Source: Margaritispora aquatica
Lineage: Eukaryota; Ascomycota; Leotiomycetes; Helotiales; Discinellaceae
Direction of reading: 5' to 3'
Assembly: GCA_007644065.1 (NCBI GenBank)
Contig: VJWN01000030.1
Location: 306,425 to 370,424 of the forward strand
DNA length: 64,000 nt
The position numbers were made by a program, and so were the translations under genes. The notes beneath the pieces are model-generated. The model had not been told where the DNA came from and made no database searches. It saw nothing but the letters and a program-made list of their open reading frames with translations. Shown piece after piece: positions 43,055 through 55,500 of this stretch; position 1 is the stretch's first letter; every line of letters starts with the position of its first letter.

Positions 43055-44396
43055 TCAAAGACCATTCTTCTTCAAATAGTCAGTCATGACTTTGTAAGCT
43101 CCAGTTGCGTTGAAGCTGAAATTAATGCCATGTCCAACACCAGGGTGTATGACTGCCTTGAAATCCGTCGCATTGGGAAAGAATCCTGCTTTGGCTTTCG
43201 CCCCGTTATTTGCAAACGCAGAAGTGCAGTTACCACCACAGAATGCAAAGTCGAATTCAGCACCAACAACCTGCGCCAGTAGTGTCAGTCATTTCCCTAA
43301 AGATCGATGAAGAGCAGGGAAGAACCACTTACCAGCAAAGGCTTCGTGAAACCTAGAGCGGCAAGGGGATAGATCGCATCAGAACCAACCGAAATGAGCT
43401 CCGCAACGGCAACAGGCTGCTTCACCGCTTCCGTATACCACATGACGTCCTTATCATAGCTGTTCCCATAGAAGAACACAGCCACGTTCGCAGCCGCATC
43501 CGCCGGCGTTAGATACATGTTGTCTCGTCCCGGCCACTTGCCTGGTGCCTGCAAAGCTGCAATCCTGAGCGTGAACGCCTGCAGGAACGTGTTGCCGCCC
43601 GATTGCGGGTACGCGAATCCAGTGATGATGGCCCCGTCGGAGAGTTGTGGTGTCCGTGCGATCAGGCCGTTGCTAAGGAAGGAGCCGTAGGAATGGCCGA
43701 CGTGCACGATTTTTGAAGGCGTCCCGTCGATGTCGCCTGTGTATTTGCCGGAGCGCAGGAGGATTGTCAACTGTTGGAGGATGGCGAGTTGGGCGTTGGC
43801 TTGGGGTTCTTGGTAGCCTGATACTCTGGTGGTGTGTTAGTGAGTTTGGCTGAGTTGGGAATTGAGAGAGAGTTGGACTACTTGGACGAGGTTCCTGTTC
43901 CGAGACGGTCGTAGAAGAACACAGTGTAACCTTGACTGAGTGCGAAATCTACGAAGGAGTATTTCTCTGGCTGCACTTCTGAGTCCCAGTATCTGTCAAA
44001 TTTATCAGTGAAATCTACGAGTTCCAACAGATACTATGCATACCTTCTATCATAGCCTAACCCATGAGAAGCGAGAAGAATCGTCTTCTGACTCTTGGAC
44101 CGGTTTCCAGGCGAGCAAATCGTAGCACCGATAGTGTATGAAGCTGTGGCGGGTGCAGCTCCAATGATGGGAATACTGCTCAGAGCTCCGCCGCTAGACA
44201 GGGCGTTGACGAATCCTACGACATCGTAGTCGGATGCGAATGGCTTGTAGCCTGCGGTATAAGCCAAGCTGCTGACGTTGACTGGGATGTTGTAGTCGTA
44301 GCAGACTCGTGGGGTTGGAGTTGAGTGCGAAGATACCGGGAAGCTGAGAAGTGAGAGGAAGAGCGAAATGCTCAGTGAAGTGCGGGATGGCTTCAT
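43055..44396 (-). CDS. Secreted alpha/beta-hydrolase
   Basis: Four exons: 44044-44396, 43882-43992, 43333-43825 and 43055-43270. The introns are 51, 56 and 62 nt. The product is 390 aa. A signal peptide (LSISLFLSLLSFPVSS) opens the protein. TILLASHGLGYDRRYWD gives the oxyanion region (HGLG), FFYDRLGTG the following strand, and HVGHSYGSFLSNG the nucleophile elbow (G-H-S-Y-G). A later DxxxFCGGNC segment would carry the acid region, and HPGVGHGINFS has the likely catalytic His. The triad order Ser-Asp-His fits the fold. Extracellular lipase or esterase activity on an unknown ester is probable. Several N-x-S/T sites in the mature part support secretion. Confidence 0.9.
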
Positions 44397-45754
44397 TTTG
44401 TGAGGTGAAGGGAGGTTGAAGAAGAAGTGAAGTGAAGTGATGGTAGTGGTAAAGATCTGGAATGGCTAATGCTCATTTATACTCTCTTGAGATGGAGATG
44501 AGATGATATGACATGCTGTCAGCAAACTCGCAAGCTCGGCTAGAGGTGTGCATCGTTGGATCCCTCACAAGCATCTGCTCAAAGAAGACTACCGAGATTG
44601 ATACACAACATCAAATGAATCCTAGGATTCTCATCTGCAGCATTAAATTTTGAGTGTTGTCAAACTGTTATAGCTGTCGGAAAATATAGTACCTTGTTTT
44701 TCTTCTCGAAACTGACTTTTAGACCCCACGCTGTATCTCTCAAGCTGTGGCATCCAAAAGAGGCAACCGATGTGCAAATTCTAGTCCAAATCAAGGTTGG
44801 GCAGGAGTATTGAAGTGGTACTTGAGTGATGGAGATGAAGTACTGCTTATAAGCATCACATTTCTCTAGAGCTCTGGATTAATTCTTACTCGGGTCTTTC
44901 GCAGGAGGTCAAAAATAGCCCACTAATGCCCTATTACCAGAGATTTGAAAGTGGTAGTTATCGTATACAGGTTTCATTATACGGAGCACTTAAAGAGAAC
45001 AATATTGAACTTTAAACGAGGACAGACAAGTGACTGGACTTACTTTATGAGCCACAAACGTGTGTATTTTGTAAAGCAAATTCGCAGTGTTGTCCACTGT
45101 TCAGTCCTTGTGCTGCAGGCATGGAAACGCTTAAGCGAGAAACGCAAACAGGGTCGGAAACTCGGATTCGCTAAGCGAGCCTGTTGCGCATGCGCATGCG
45201 CACATACAGGAGATCACTTACCATACTTGAGCCCCAGATCAAGCCAATTAGGCTTAATTTTGTGATTATTAATTCTCCTGAGGCAGGCCCCAGATTTTGC
45301 GTTAATGTTCGACGCAGTGCCTTATTTGTCGGTCAAGAAAATTGTGCCGAGTGACAGCCAGCTTTGCTGCCAAAATGGGGGCGGAGTCGAGGCTCAATGG
45401 TCTTTGGAAATTATGGTTTTGGGAAGAAAAGATTTGGAATTGCGACCTTGTTGACGCGTGTTGACATTGGCTGCGCATCTTGTTGTGGTGATGGCGGTGT
45501 TGTCTTTCTATGGCGATATGGGGCGGTCACAACTACACAGCATGAATATGGATCCTTGACAGACAGTCTCGGGAAAAAAGCGAGAGGGAGGAGGTGAGTA
45601 AAGATAAGACTCGAGCTACGATATGAAATTAGTGATATTTATTCACTTCTCTTCTCTCTGCTATTCTACTCGATACCTCAGGAGCGAAAACTGCGACGAC
45701 GACTCTCGAAAGAAACACCAAATTCACCTAACAATTGTTCAATCCTTCTCAATC
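44397..45754. other. Divergent intergenic region, 1.4 kb
   Basis: The promoters of the hydrolase (minus) and the RTA1-like gene (plus). It contains a 24-nt purine/pyrimidine alternation at 45185-45208. Open frames at 44945-45597 have no supporting features. Confidence 0.5.
45185..45208. repeat. Alternating purine-pyrimidine tract
   Basis: GCGCAT is repeated within a strictly alternating tract rich in CG and CA steps, with a palindromic core (TGCGCATGCGCA). Such sequence can adopt left-handed DNA under supercoiling; that is a known property of the sequence class, not shown here. Confidence 0.6.
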
Positions 45755-46772
45755 ATGGCCCGCTCTGCTCAAGACCCCCAAAATCCATGGCTTTACAACC
45801 CATCACTCCCCGCCGCAATCGTCGTCGCACACATATATCTCCTCACAACAGCAATCCACATCTACCAAGCTAATCGCACTCGGATGCGTTTCTGCATTCC
45901 CTTAATCCTCGGAGGAATTTGGGAAACGATCGGTTACGGGACTCGCGCAGCAGGAGCACGAATTCAACACTCCGTCGCGCTGTATGCTACGCAGCTCACT
46001 CTCGTTGTGCTTGCTCCGGCTTGTAAGTTACTTTCTTTCATTCAAGACTGACACATTGCTCATGTACAGCGCAGTTGTCGCGGCATTCAATTACATGCTC
46101 TTCGGTCGCATACTACGGACTTACTCACCCGAAGCAAACCCAAAGGCTCTTGGAGTCTCGCACACATGGGTCACAAGGATTTTCGTCGCGTTTGATGTCC
46201 TCTCTTTCCTGACGCAGAGTGCAGGTGCAGCGATTCTAGCCGGAGCGAAGGCGGACATCAAGAAGAGCAATCTGGGTGAACATATCGTCATTGGAGGGTT
46301 GATACTTCAACTTGTTGCTTTTGGATTCTTCACTGTTGTAGCTGTGAGCTTTCATTTGAGGTTGAGGAAACTCCGCGCTGTATCTGGTTCTGTCGCACAA
46401 CAGAAGGTGGGCGAGTGGCGCCCTCTGCTATTATGCTTGTATATCAGTTGTATTCTTATTATGATTCGTAAGTTTTCATCACCTTTGAGTCAGTTGCACT
46501 ATGCTGACATTTCGACTCTAATAGGTTCCGTATATCGAGTCGTTGAGTTTAGTCAAGGCTTTGATGGCTATCTCGCTTCACACGAAGTCTTCTTTTATGT
46601 GCTTGAAGCTGTTCCGATGATGCCACCGTTCATTCTCTTCAACTTCTATCATCCTGGACGCATCGTTCCAAGAGGCTTCGCTCTGCGCAAAGCTGTCACA
46701 GAACAAGGAGGTATTCTCATGGAAGAGCCCAAGGACGGAGGGAATACTACTGATTCAGTTGAAAGAGTCTGA
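45755..46772 (+). CDS. RTA1-like lipid-translocating membrane protein
   Basis: Three exons: 45755-46022, 46075-46467 and 46525-46772. The introns are 52 and 57 nt. The product is 302 aa. There are seven hydrophobic helices. RTA1 family signatures are GIWETIGYGTRA in the second helix, LVVLAPAFVAAFNYMLFGRI rebuilt across intron 1, TWVTRIFVAFDVLSFLTQSAGA, and IRSVYRVVEFSQGFDGYLASHEVFFYVLEA across intron 2. The 3' splice site of intron 1 was set to 46074 (GCGCAG) because it restores the LAPAFVAA helix; the earlier TACAG breaks the frame. RTA1/Rsb1 proteins are plasma-membrane proteins linked to lipid translocation and resistance to 7-aminocholesterol or long-chain bases. Substrate here unknown. 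Confidence 0.93.
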
Positions 46773-48101
46773 GCTACACAAAGAAAGGTCAAGCAAGATA
46801 AAGCTTTCATGAGCTGAGGTGAAGTTACTTGCAGGGATGAAGAGGAAAGCAATGGGGATATTATAGTTTACTGTTTAATTTTTCCAGATGTGATCAAATT
46901 GGATTTGAGAGGTGAAGATATTTAGGGACTGGGTGAGGGTTAGTCAAGGTTTTTGTACTTAGATTTCTCAAGTGTAGCTCGTAGAGTTTGTGTTTTTCTT
47001 TTTATTAATGGCACTTGTTTCCACGCGTCCTATCGAAGCTCAATCTACTTTTTGATACTTATTTTATGATGATAATCGATAATCGAGTGCTAAAAATGTG
47101 GCATACTGTTATCCTTTATTCCGAAACTGCCATCAAGATTGAAATTTACGTCTTACCAGAATGAGAGACGCTTCGAGTACAATTCCAAGTTAGTAAAATA
47201 AACCTACCTAAAAGCCAAACCGAGAATCAGTGTACTCAGCCGGCAGATTCAATCTATATATCATTGATTTGAGCGATGAGCAGTCCAAATCAATCAACAC
47301 CTATGTCGAAGCTTAAGTGACAGACTCGGCTTGAACTAGCTACGCCTCGAAACTAGACCTCTTCTCAATCCAGAACATCAGACTCTCCGAAAGGCTCTCT
47401 ACAGATCAATCTCTGTTTGTACAGCCTCAAAACTCCGGTCTTGGCTACCAGCGTAATCTCTCCATCCACGCAAACAAAACCATGCCAAGATTCTCACATC
47501 CGAACACCTCTGCAAAATCACATGACAGAGCACAATACCTTCGTACAAACACCCTATCAAGTACCACAACCACAACCTTCAACCCAGAAACTCAAATAAG
47601 CTTATCCACCTATCTCAAAACACAAATACAACCCAGCAATTCTCCCCACTTCGGCGCTACCTACGTCATCCAGACAAGCCGTCTCTCCGAAGCGAGGCTG
47701 TACCCCCCTGAGCGCTAGCTAAGCGAGCCTCTCCCCTAAGCCTAAGCAATCCCCACTGGAGGCTGAGTTGTGTGAAGTGCCGCGATACTTAGGCAGCGAG
47801 GTCACGATTTGTTCAGCTTTGTTGCTGAGGTGGAATTTGAAGGGATGGAATGGAGGAATTGAATGTCAGAGCTGATGCTGATGGGATGGGATGGGCTGTA
47901 TCATATGTCGAACGTTGTTCCAGGCATTGATTGCGTTGATATATATTTCATACCCGCTGGGGTTGGGGATTGGCAATTCAATTTTGGAGATCAATTGAGT
48001 CTGCAATACTTGATTGTTTGTTGTCTTGTGTGGAACTTGGCGGAGACTACTCATTCTGATCTGAAGAACCCAGTAGTTGAAATCATTAATTCACATCTAG
48101 A
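46773..48101. other. Intergenic, 1.3 kb
   Basis: AT-leaning, without a supported gene. Frames at 47417-47718 overlap in different registers and are probably non-coding. The final part is the promoter of the Zn2Cys6 gene. Confidence 0.5.
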
Positions 48102-49465
48102 ATGTCCGAAATACCATCCCCAATTATCTTTGACATAGCACGATCGAACCCGAAGCCGCCTCACAGGAAGTCCAAAAATGGATGCAAGATCTGCAAAGCC
48201 CGAAAAATCAAAGTGAGCTCTCTCACCAAAGACATAGTAATTGAGGATACTAACACCGTTATCAGTGCGACGAAGCGCACCCTTTCTGCGGAAACTGTTA
48301 TCGACGCTTCCCCAACCCAGAAGCAGAATGCTCTTACGACCAACAGCCCGGCTCATCACCCGCCCAACCCACACATTCACAACCACAATCGCCGAGTTCC
48401 ACCGCACGTACATTAAGCATCACAAGCCTAAGCAGCACTTCCGCTTTCCCATCCACCTCTCGCGCCCTCGAGCTCCGTCTCTTCCACCACTACTCGACCG
48501 TAACATGCCACACGATGCCGACGACCGAGTCTCCCGCCGGTCTACGCATGTGGCACGACACGGTTCCCTCTCTCGCCTTCGCGTGCCCGCACATCTATAC
48601 AGGGATCCTGTCGCTTTCGGCACAGCACCTGTTGTCGCTACTTCCCTACGACTCCCCCTCCACGGCAGCCGAGTACGCACAGCTCAAAGCAGCAACATAC
48701 ACGTACATCAACACAACGGTGTCGGCGCACCGAGAGGAGATGACAAACGCAACTTCAACCGAACCCCTGAATCGCTTCACGACCTCCTTGTTGCTAGCGA
48801 TGCACGCCAAGCTGCGCGTGAAATGCGAGGCCGGGAACAGGAGCGGGAGTGAAAACCACGTCCCGTACACGCTGCCAGTGAATTACTACATTCTCCACGA
48901 CGGCGCAAGGAGGATCTGGGACCAGCGCGAGTTGCAGGAGTGGAGCGATGGAGTGAGGGAGTACATAAAATGCTACTCGCATCTCGCGCCGCCGCGGGAG
49001 ACCTGGACGCAGCCTGAGGCGGGCTTTGGCGCCAGGATTGCCATGGATGGAGTGGAGTTCCCATACGACCCGCTGCCCACGTTCATTGAGTATGAAATTT
49101 CCATCTCAGACGAGCATCGTACCGTCTACGAGCACGCGCTCGCATACCTGACGCTGATCAAGCAGTGTATCCTGCTCCACGAACGGGAAGCCTGGGTGCG
49201 TCACCGGTTCGCGATCGCACCGAGTGTGTTTGGGGCGGGGTTTCGGGTGTTGATGCAGGCTCATGAGCCGGTTGCGCTATTGATTCTCGCGCGGCTGTAT
49301 GCGTTGCAAAAGATTGTAGATGGGCCGTGGTGGTTGCAGGGGACAGCGGAGTATGAGATTGCGGGGTTGGAGTCGTTGATTGAGGAGGAGTGGAGGTGGG
49401 GGATGGATTGGCCGGTTTGGGTATTGGCAAATTCGGAGGTTTTTAGTGCTGGTTATTGTGTTTGA
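48102..49465 (+). CDS. Zn2Cys6 fungal transcription factor
   Basis: Two exons: 48102-48212 and 48266-49465, with a 53-nt intron inside the DNA-binding domain. The product is 436 aa. The binuclear zinc cluster is C28-x2-C31-x6-C38, then six residues and C45-x2-C48, then a ten-residue spacer to the sixth Cys. The third Cys is the first codon of exon 2, a common fungal intron position for this domain. A Ser/Thr-rich linker follows. The rest is helical, with FHHYSTVTCHTM, FACPHIYTGILSLSAQHLL and the WDQRELQEWSD and EPVALLILARLYALQ segments, as in sterol-regulatory Upc2-like and related Zn2Cys6 proteins with a short middle region. Target genes cannot be told. Nuclear. Confidence 0.92.
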
Positions 49466-50287
49466 TGAGTGGGCGAGAAGCTTATATTGTAAAGTTGAAG
49501 TGTTCGAGTAGCTCTCTTGTTAGGATACCTGTAATCGTACTAGAATTGAAGCAATAAAATAGAAGAGATAGAATAAAGTTGTCGAATTAGATATCATCGA
49601 TATTGAATATTGGACAGAAATTAGATCAAGTTTCGTTTTTACTCAAGACTCGGGTTGTTAAGCTGTCACTTTATGCTTGTTTTGTGAATCCATAAACCTA
49701 TGACAACGCAGAACTCCACAACATTAGCTACCTATGCATACCTGTTTCGACTACAGGTTTGAAACGGTACCATAACAACAATCAAAGACCATGATACAAG
49801 TCGAGGCATTTGAACTTCTCTTCAACATCTGATTTCACTAAGATTCAAAAGACAAAAGCGCGATCATAATTATGCCATTGCTCAAAGATACTAAACCGTA
49901 TGCCTTGCCAGTAAGCTCCAATTTAACGCTACCTTGTACCCCGTATTGTAAAGCTCTAGTGTAGACAAAGACCGTCGCTAGTCTAAATACAATTTTTTCT
50001 GCGTCGTTGCCATTACCATTCCATAACATGATGCCATGAGGACAACCAACTTATTTTGAAGAGTACGTCACCCTAGCGCACCCAACAAGTAAACACAATC
50101 ATAATTCCCTAGCAATGCGCCAATCCGGCTCCATGGGTATCGTTGTAGTACAGTGGTACTAAAAAGCAAATAGCTAGCCTCCCAAACGCCCCAAAAATAG
50201 TGCCGTATCCCCAAATTCGAAATGAAAGCCAATTCGTAATTTTGTGTCAGATTACATAGCAAAGAATGGAATGTCGAGAAGAAATAT
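49466..50287. other. Convergent intergenic region, 0.8 kb
   Basis: 3' ends of the Zn2Cys6 gene and the SNF2 gene face each other. No gene supported. Confidence 0.6.
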
Positions 50288-53200
50288 TTAACGGCCGCTA
50301 ACACCAAACAAGAAAGCAAGTTGAGCGACTTGAAGACGACCAAGCGCCTTGTTCGCTCCTTCATCAAGAGCAGCATCAACAACGGCTCGTTTCTGCTCCT
50401 GAAGCTCAATAATTCTATCCTCCACAGTACCTTCCACAAGAATACGGTGAACTTCGACAGGATTACGTTGTCCAATGCGATGCGCACGATCAATTGCCTG
50501 CATCTCGATGAAAGGATTCCAGAACGGATCTAGGATGATGACCCTCGAGGCAGCAACTAGATTAAGTCCAGCATTTCCGGCCTTTAGAGAGATGAGCATG
50601 ATGTTGTGATCAGGTTTGTTGATGAAAGTGTTGATTGTAGTGTTTCGAAGGTCGGCTGACATGCTGCCATCATAACGCAGGACTTTGAGGTTTTCCCTGT
50701 CCAAAGGAATTTGAACTAGATCGAGCAAGGTGACGAATTGACTGAACACGATGGTCTTTTTGCCGTCATTCTGGAATTGTTGCAAAAGCTCGACACACTT
50801 GTCTACCTTGGCAGATGGTTGATAGTTCTTACGAAGATAGCGCATGTACCGGCGACGATGCTCGACTGATCTCGATGCTTCCTTCTTCAGCATAGCGAGG
50901 GAAACGTGGGAAACTGGTTTCTCCTTCTCCTTGCCCTTGGCACGGCGACGCGACTTCTTTTTTGATTTTGTCTTCTTTGCAGAAACTTCCTCCTCGTCAT
51001 CACCGTCTTCGATCTCGTCTTCCTGCTCCTCATCGTCAGGGACAACGAAACCTCGTAGATCACCAGCGTCGTCCACATCATCATCGCTCTCTGTGTCATT
51101 ATCATCTGTGTCACTCTCTGTATCGCTTTCTGACTCGCTGACCATCTGCTTGTCTTCGGGAAGAGCCATATCTGGGCTGTGGACCTTCTTGAAAGTAAGA
51201 AAGTCAATGACTTTCTTCATTTGTAAGACGCCTCGGCAGCTAGGACATCTGACCCCAGTGTCATTGCCGTCCCCATTTTGACGAGCGGCTGCATCGGAGA
51301 TCTTGGTCAAGCATTCTGCACAGGCATCGTGCCCACATGGAACAATGATTCTTGGATTCTCAGCGGCATCATAGCATACAGGACACTATAATTGTCAGTC
51401 AAAGCTTGAACAAGCAGGGAGAGAAATACTTCAAATGATTCAGCTTCAAGCAGCCTAGCTACAACATCTGGAGCGAGGCTTTTGGCTAACGTAACCATCG
51501 TCGCATCGTCGATGTCTGATGGTGCTTCCTCATAATCCATGATTAAATGAGGATGGCAGCAGGCCTGTCGTAAACGTAACAACAGAACAAGAATATTGGA
51601 ATAGTTCTTGCCAACAGTACCGGCCTTCACATATCGATTGAATTGAAGCTGGGTTTTAGACTCGAGTGCTTTGTAGTAAGCTTGCTCCTCATCATCAAAG
51701 ACAACATGCTGGATTTCTTCAGTCTTAGGAGGGAGTGTGATGATTGGGCCACCATCAATAAGAGTCTTCTTTGTGCGACGAAGCATGATTGCTTTCAAGA
51801 CAGCCTGGAGCTTTTGCATTGGAGCGTTAAGATCTCTCTCCCGTGGTCTCCTCTTGTCAAATTTTGTAAGGCAACCAAACTCCGACGAGAATCTGGTCCA
51901 TTCATTGTACGGCTTGATTCTCAAGAAATGGATCAGAGAGTACAGTTCGTTGGGATTGTTCTGCATCGGAGTACCGGTCAATGCCAAGCGATAGATCGAT
52001 TTCAGATGGCATGTTGCTTTGGCAGCGCCGGTGTTCTTATTCTTGATGTTATGAGCTTCGTCGAGAATGATTCGATAGAACTTGGATTTCGGGCCTAGGA
52101 GGGGGAATAGACGCTTCATTGGTGCTTGGTCATAGTCACCGCGTGGATATTCTCCCTTTTGCTTCTCAAGCCAACTTTCCATGCTCTTGAACTCATGTGC
52201 CAAAGTGCCATAGGTCGTCAGTACAACATCGTAACCTTGCACCTCATCCCAAGAAAGCTTCCTCTTGCTCTGCCCATGCATCATGTGGGTGCTCATTCGG
52301 TGGCTTGTGCGAATCTTTTGTCTAATCTCTTGTTCCCACTGCCGAACTAAGGCAACGGGTCCTACGATCAGGGTTGTCTATGCGGCGTTAGATGGTAGAA
52401 ATTGAGATGGCGTAGATACAAACCTTTTGTGCTCGATCAGTGGAGGGTCGATCTAGCATCAGTGCCAGTGCTGAAACAGTTTTCCCGAGTCCCATGTCGT
52501 CAGCAAGAATCCCACCTTTATTGCTACCATTCTCCATTGCTTTCAACCAAGTCAAGGCAATTTTCTGATGCTCATACTTTGAATATTATCAGCACTGGAA
52601 AACGTGTATTGAAATCGAGAAACTTACCAAGGTACCATTTATGCCTTGAGGAGTTGGTTCTCTTGCTTCCTTGGGGACATCAATATCTGTTTTGATGTTG
52701 TCAAGCAGTGCCTTAATCTCATCGTTGCTTCTGTGTGGTCCACTCATAATATCGTGAATTCTGTCATTCATTTCGTCGTCGGCATTCAAGAACTCGGAGA
52801 CCTCTTGGAAATCGTTGACATTTGATCTGCCGACTATATCTGCAAGTGAGTTTTGCTGTCCGAAAGCCTCGGATCCTGCAGCCTGGTCTACAAAGCCGTA
52901 AAAACTAGTATCTAGTGGTGTGATATGCATGTTAGCGTCAGGATCTCCTAGAGCATAGAGACTTGGATAGAATTGATCGCCATAAGCATAGCTATTCCAC
53001 GGATAGACGCTACTACCAGGCATATAGATATTGTCATTTGGATAAGTTTGACTACCAGAAGCAAGAGGGTTGCCATTAAGATAGACTTGAGGATCCGAAA
53101 CAACTGGGTTGCCGTTCGGATAGATTCCACCACCAGGAACGAGGGATTCGTGCGTGAACGGCCTAGGATAGACAAAACTTCCACAACCAGGAGGATCAAA

Positions 53201-54532
53201 GGCATTGATGTTTAACTTACCATAGTTAGACTGGCCAGGGGTTGAATTCATATCTGGGGCCATTGGGTAGTCATACAGAGCCATATTCGCATCTTTTGAC
53301 CCTGATGGATTTGTCTTCTGCTCCGTCTTAGGCGCTAGACCTTGCTGGTTATGGTAAAAAGCAGATTGTGGAATGATCTCGATGTCTGAATCACTAGCAT
53401 TCAGATTTTCGTCCTTGATCACTGGCCCTGATGAAGAGGACTCAGCCTTCAATCGGATGGCAGGCATATAAGGAAGGAATGTTGTTCGTGATTGCAAACC
53501 TGGTTCCAACTTCATGTGCGAGTTAAACGATGAGCCTGAAGACTCAGCTTTCACCGGTACACTTGCAGTTCTTTGTTGAGACCAGGGCAAGCTTGAGGAA
53601 GCTGATGAAGAGGGGGGTATGCCAGAGATCCGATCAAAGGCTGATGCCCCGAAGGTTGACATTGAAGTTGTTGAGCTTGCTAAATTCTGAGCAACTTCTG
53701 CGTCAGCCTTCTCCTGCATTCTTCTATTTTCTTCGTTTCTCAAGCGCTTCATGTATTCCGTGGCAATGTCTTCAAAGTCATCACTGGGATGGGAAGTTAG
53801 TGAATCATAATATGTAGGTTTGGTTGATAACTTAGAAAACCTGCAAGTGGACGGCATTGGAAATGATGAGACGAAAGCACTCGCAAGTCCAAAACAGGAG
53901 ATAGAGGCCGACATACTCTGAGCTTGATACAGGCGTGCCAGGACCTGTTGTGTAAGGACTTGGAGTTGCACGGCGTGATTTGTTTTCTCTGACAGGTGCC
54001 AAACCACCATCAAGATGCGTGCTATAGGAACGTTTTCTGGTTGGGAGGTCCATGGTGGGAACCTTGGTAAGATCTTGAATTGAGTTCGCAGAATTTGGGG
54101 TCGACGATGTGGAAGGAGGTACTGAGGTCCATTGATTTGAGTCTGCGAATGTGTTAGAGAGTACATAATATGGTTTGATCTTAAGAGCAGGCTACAGCCT
54201 TGTGTGCCTATTGTGAATAAAGAAGACTTGCCTTGAGGTGAGCCCACGGATGATCCAGATGCATTCTCGGTACTTCTAAACAGCTTCTTCGGTGTAGAAG
54301 TTCGGACTGGAGGTGCCATAGCCTGGCTGGAAACTACCTGTGAGGAGCTCGAGGCTGGGCCACCATTTGTTGCACGGCTTGCAAGCTTGAGTTTAACCTT
54401 GAGGTCGCGGATTTCCTTCTTGATTTCGAACTCGGCCTCTTCTCGATCTACAATTGTGTCATCGAGTGAATTGAGCATAGCTTGCTGGAAAGTAAGCTCA
54501 TTCATGAGCTCCTCAACGTTTTCGTCAGCCAT
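50288..54532 (-). CDS. Uls1/Ris1-type SNF2 ATPase with RING finger
   Basis: Six exons: 54232-54532, 53917-54142, 52628-53840, 52424-52576, 51430-52377 and 50288-51385. The product is 1312 aa. Intron 1 (54143-54231) has a GC donor (CAAG|GCAAGT) and TTCGCAG acceptor; the others are GT-AG. Residues 1-580 are mostly disordered, with a short coiled coil at the start and a candidate SUMO-interacting motif (DSDIEIIP). The SNF2 ATPase follows: Walker A DMGLGKT at 607-613, DEAH at 737-740, [16 protein letters not shown], and MLRRTKK. A C3HC4 RING begins at C948 ([25 protein letters not shown]). An acidic/basic insert separates it from the C-terminal helicase lobe ([22 protein letters not shown]). Uls1-type proteins act in the nucleus as DNA translocases with ubiquitin-ligase features on SUMOylated targets. 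Confidence 0.92.
54143..54231 (-). other. GC-AG intron
   Basis: The first intron of the SNF2 gene. The donor reads CAAG|GCAAGT, otherwise a perfect consensus as is typical for GC-AG introns. A TCTAACA branch motif lies 11 nt before TTCGCAG. Using it joins SPQ to DSNQWTS in frame. Confidence 0.75.
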
Positions 54533-55500
54533 GGCTGTGGGGGTTGCAGATTAACGCCCTGCTTGGGCGGTGCGATTTGATGCGAAGGTCTCAGTAGGTA
54601 TGAAATGGAGGGAAGTCGTAAAATTTGTCGGAGTTTGAGAGTGAAGCAATCGAGGAGAATGCGCCTGGGAAAATGAATGTCGTCGAAGGCGAATTGGAAG
54701 AAAAGTAAATTATTCTATTACAACCAAATATGGCTCATCGAGAGCTGTCTAGAGAGAAAATCTAAAGAGTAGGAGGATTGTCGGAATTGAGACTCTTATG
54801 TATTGTACAAAGAGAACTGGTAGAGCGCACACCAGCATCCAGCCGACGCGTCGAAATATGGTTTGTCGTGATGTTCGACACTTGGGTGATGGGAGGTGAT
54901 GGTGTTTGTGTTCATGTTCACAATGGAAATGCTGGGAATCCCTGTCAAAACTTTAAAGTGGGCGCAGGAACTCCCGGATATGCTTCCTAAAAGAGCTTAG
55001 TCTGTTTTAAGGACGGAAGTGCCCACTATGACGACAACCCCCATCTGGAGAAGTGGTGCAGTCATGTGACTTGATTTGTAATCATGGCGATTGGGGATTT
55101 AGCTGATGGATGAACATCCTACATCCTACATTCTCAAAACCTCATCGCCTAGAGTCTCAAGACAACTTCCAAACTTCCACAGTACACTTGTTGCTTATAT
55201 TTCGGTATACCCACATGCTTTATTATCACAGATTCTGTCATTCATCATTACTTACCGCCGAAATCTCTGGATTTTGCGCTCATTAATCTGGAAAGACCTC
55301 ATTCCAAGACTCTTTTCCCAGAGCGGTTTCTGATTAATTTTGGTTGCATTTGGACTTTTGCTCTTCTTTGGTTTCGTTTTGGATTTGGTGCTTTGTTAAA
55401 GTTTCAGTGGAGCCAATCCATTGTTTCTATAGTTACAAAAGCGTCTTATTGTAACTACAGAAGAGATTTCTAATATAAAGGGGCTGTAGGTTACTTTACA
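54533..55500. other. Intergenic, 1.0 kb, between the SNF2 gene and the AT-rich block
   Basis: The promoter of the SNF2 gene. Base composition is normal until about 55,430-55,560, where it changes abruptly. Short frames (54778-54990, 55106-55333) are not supported. Confidence 0.6.

Noticed and set aside
35806..48000. A terpene biosynthetic gene cluster around the triterpene cyclase
   Set aside because: Neighbouring genes (SR protein, hypothetical, hydrolase, RTA1-like) include no P450, oxidoreductase or transferase typical of such clusters, and the RNPS1-like gene is housekeeping.
50844..51281. 145-codon Ser-rich plus-strand ORF
   Set aside because: It is the reverse complement of the acidic and basic insert of the SNF2-RING gene.
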